A stretch of DNA of 33,188 bases from DATELY01 sp035276085 (GTDB taxonomy: Bacteria > Pseudomonadota > Gammaproteobacteria > Steroidobacterales > Steroidobacteraceae). Location of the stretch: NCBI GenBank assembly GCA_035276085.1, contig DATELY010000270.1, forward strand, positions 1 to 33,188, written 5' to 3'. The stretch's first letter is position 1. Every line of letters begins with the position of its first letter. The notes under the pieces are model-generated. The model was not told where the DNA came from. It was given only the letters and a program-made list of their open reading frames with translations, and made no database searches. The position numbers and the translations under genes are program-made. Shown piece after piece: positions 32,248-33,188 of this stretch.

Positions 32248-33171
32248 TCATGTTGCCGCCGACGGGATCGCGCGCAGCAGAAACTCTTCCACGACCTCGG
32301 CTACGCGCTCGGGAGCATCGTGGTGCAGGTTGTGCCCCGTGTCCGGAAGGTAAGCGATGCGGTCGTGACCGATCTGCTGGCGCACGAAGTCGAATGCGGC
32401 GGGATTCGCGCGAACGGAGGTTTGCAGGGGCTCGTCAGCAGCAACCCATAGACTCGGTGCGCGGATTCGACGCCAGCACTCTGTCCACTCCTGCAATGTG
32501 CGTATCGAAGGAACCGAGCGGCGCCGGCGGGCTTCGAATTGCCAGGTGACGGTTCCGTCATCCAGCTGACGCGAAATGTTTCGCGCCAGGTAGAGCGCCT
32601 TCGCCGACGTGAGTCGTGGATTGATGGCGCGCAGTGTCTGCGCCATGTGCTCGAACGACTCATAACGCACTTGCGGGGCATAGTGGGGTACTCCGCCGCG
32701 CAGCCAAGCCTGCATCGATTGGATGTATTCAGCTTCTGAGCTCGCCAATACTCCGAAGGCGTCGAGTGAGATCATGCAGCAAACGCGTTCGGGTCGCAGT
32801 GCTGCGTAGACCGCGGCCAGATTGCCGCCGAGGCTGTGCCCCACGAGGTTGACTGCCACTTCGGGTAGTAGCGTTTCGAGGATCACGTCCAAGTCGGCGA
32901 GATACTCATGGAACCACGCGTTACGGTTTGGCGACCGGGTGAGTCCATGTCCCCGCAAGTCTGGGGCTATGACGTGCCAGTCGCGCTTGAACGCATCGAC
33001 GACGAACTGAAAGCTGACCGATGTATCGCGCGTGCCATGCAATAGAACCAATGGCGGCGCTGTGTCAGGTCCCCACATTCTGATCGAGTAGTCCGCCTCA
33101 CCCGCACGACAGCGCACCGTGCGCGAGTGCTTCAGTGGTACGTAAGCGTTGTCATCCGCACCCGCGGTCAT
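32248..33171 (-). CDS. Alpha/beta-fold hydrolase
   Basis: This 307-residue serine hydrolase has the alpha/beta-hydrolase fold: an oxyanion segment PLVLLHGTRDT, APDLRGHGLTRSP, and the nucleophile elbow VGHSLGGNLAA with Ser113. The acid is probably Asp246 (WVAADEP) and the base His280 or His283 (DTGHNLHHD). Members cleave esters, C-C bonds or epoxides; the substrate is not readable. No signal peptide is seen, so it is cytoplasmic. Its start ATG at 33171 lies 17 nt from the window end, so any upstream operon partners are out of sight. Confidence 0.9.
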   Translation of the reverse strand: MTAGADDNAYVPLKHSRTVRCRAGEADYSIRMWGPDTAPPLVLLHGTRDTSVSFQFVVDAFKRDWHVIAPDLRGHGLTRSPNRNAWFHEYLADLDVILETLLPEVAVNLVGHSLGGNLAAVYAALRPERVCCMISLDAFGVLASSEAEYIQSMQAWLRGGVPHYAPQVRYESFEHMAQTLRAINPRLTSAKALYLARNISRQLDDGTVTWQFEARRRRSVPSIRTLQEWTECWRRIRAPSLWVAADEPLQTSVRANPAAFDFVRQQIGHDRIAYLPDTGHNLHHDAPERVAEVVEEFLLRAIPSAAT

Positions 33172-33188
33172 TGCCGGTCGGCCACGTG

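Noticed and set aside
1..33188. CRISPR arrays, rRNA genes, prophage or toxin-antitoxin pairs
   Set aside because: No regularly spaced repeats, rRNA-like stretches, phage structural genes or small paired genes were seen on either strand.

Overview
The window looks like chromosomal DNA of a GC-rich Gram-negative proteobacterium. Evidence is the TonB-dependent outer-membrane receptor, a single B-type terminal oxidase operon, the short-type 6-phosphogluconate dehydrogenase and many GTG/TTG starts. A gammaproteobacterium of the Steroidobacter/Nevskia kind is my best guess; this is inference from gene style, not from a marker gene. Almost everything up to 30.4 kb is on the + strand, in tight runs that look like operons.

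Region 1 (about 0.6-9.8 kb) is a glycogen-to-pentose-phosphate operon: glycogen phosphorylase, glucose-6-phosphate isomerase, 6-phosphogluconate dehydrogenase, glucose-6-phosphate dehydrogenase, a wrecked glycogen debranching enzyme gene (glgX remnant) and transketolase. The glgX remnant keeps its first ~50 codons and last ~75 codons. Between them lies a short piece of the same gene's 3' part in inverted orientation. Region 2 (10.07-13.28 kb) is a compact ba3/B-type cytochrome oxidase operon: a one-helix subunit IIa-like protein, the CuA subunit II, the catalytic subunit I and a membrane-anchored diheme cytochrome c. Region 3 (13.28-14.13 kb) has no intact gene. It holds fragments of two different transposases, an AT-rich stretch and a good sigma70-like promoter facing region 4.

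Region 4 (14.13-30.42 kb) is the most interesting part, a catabolic cluster. In order it holds a SnoaL/NTF2-fold protein, a luciferase-like flavin oxidoreductase, a TonB receptor, two consecutive thiolase-fold proteins lacking the catalytic cysteine, a tandem DUF35/OB-fold protein lacking its zinc cysteines, a metallo-beta-lactamase-fold hydrolase, a crotonase, two acyl-CoA dehydrogenases arranged like an obligate heteromer, an acyl-CoA synthetase, a biotin carrier protein, a biotin carboxylase and an HMGL-type carboxyltransferase. A convergent TetR regulator closes it. The likely logic is outer-membrane uptake, CoA activation, dehydrogenation by the paired dehydrogenases, hydration, then retro-aldol or related C-C cleavage by the thiolase-fold/DUF35 complex, with a biotin-dependent carboxylation at some step. 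The content recalls steroid or terpenoid side-chain degradation, and from memory the luciferase-like/DUF35/Ltp4/Ltp3 set of the mycobacterial cholesterol regulon. The carboxyltransferase is unusual: it has the pyruvate-carboxylase/oxaloacetate-decarboxylase fold but lacks the lysine that is normally carboxylated and one of the metal histidines. The substrate cannot be read from the sequence.

Region 5 (31.5-33.2 kb) has a zinc-ribbon NUDIX hydrolase and a convergent alpha/beta hydrolase.
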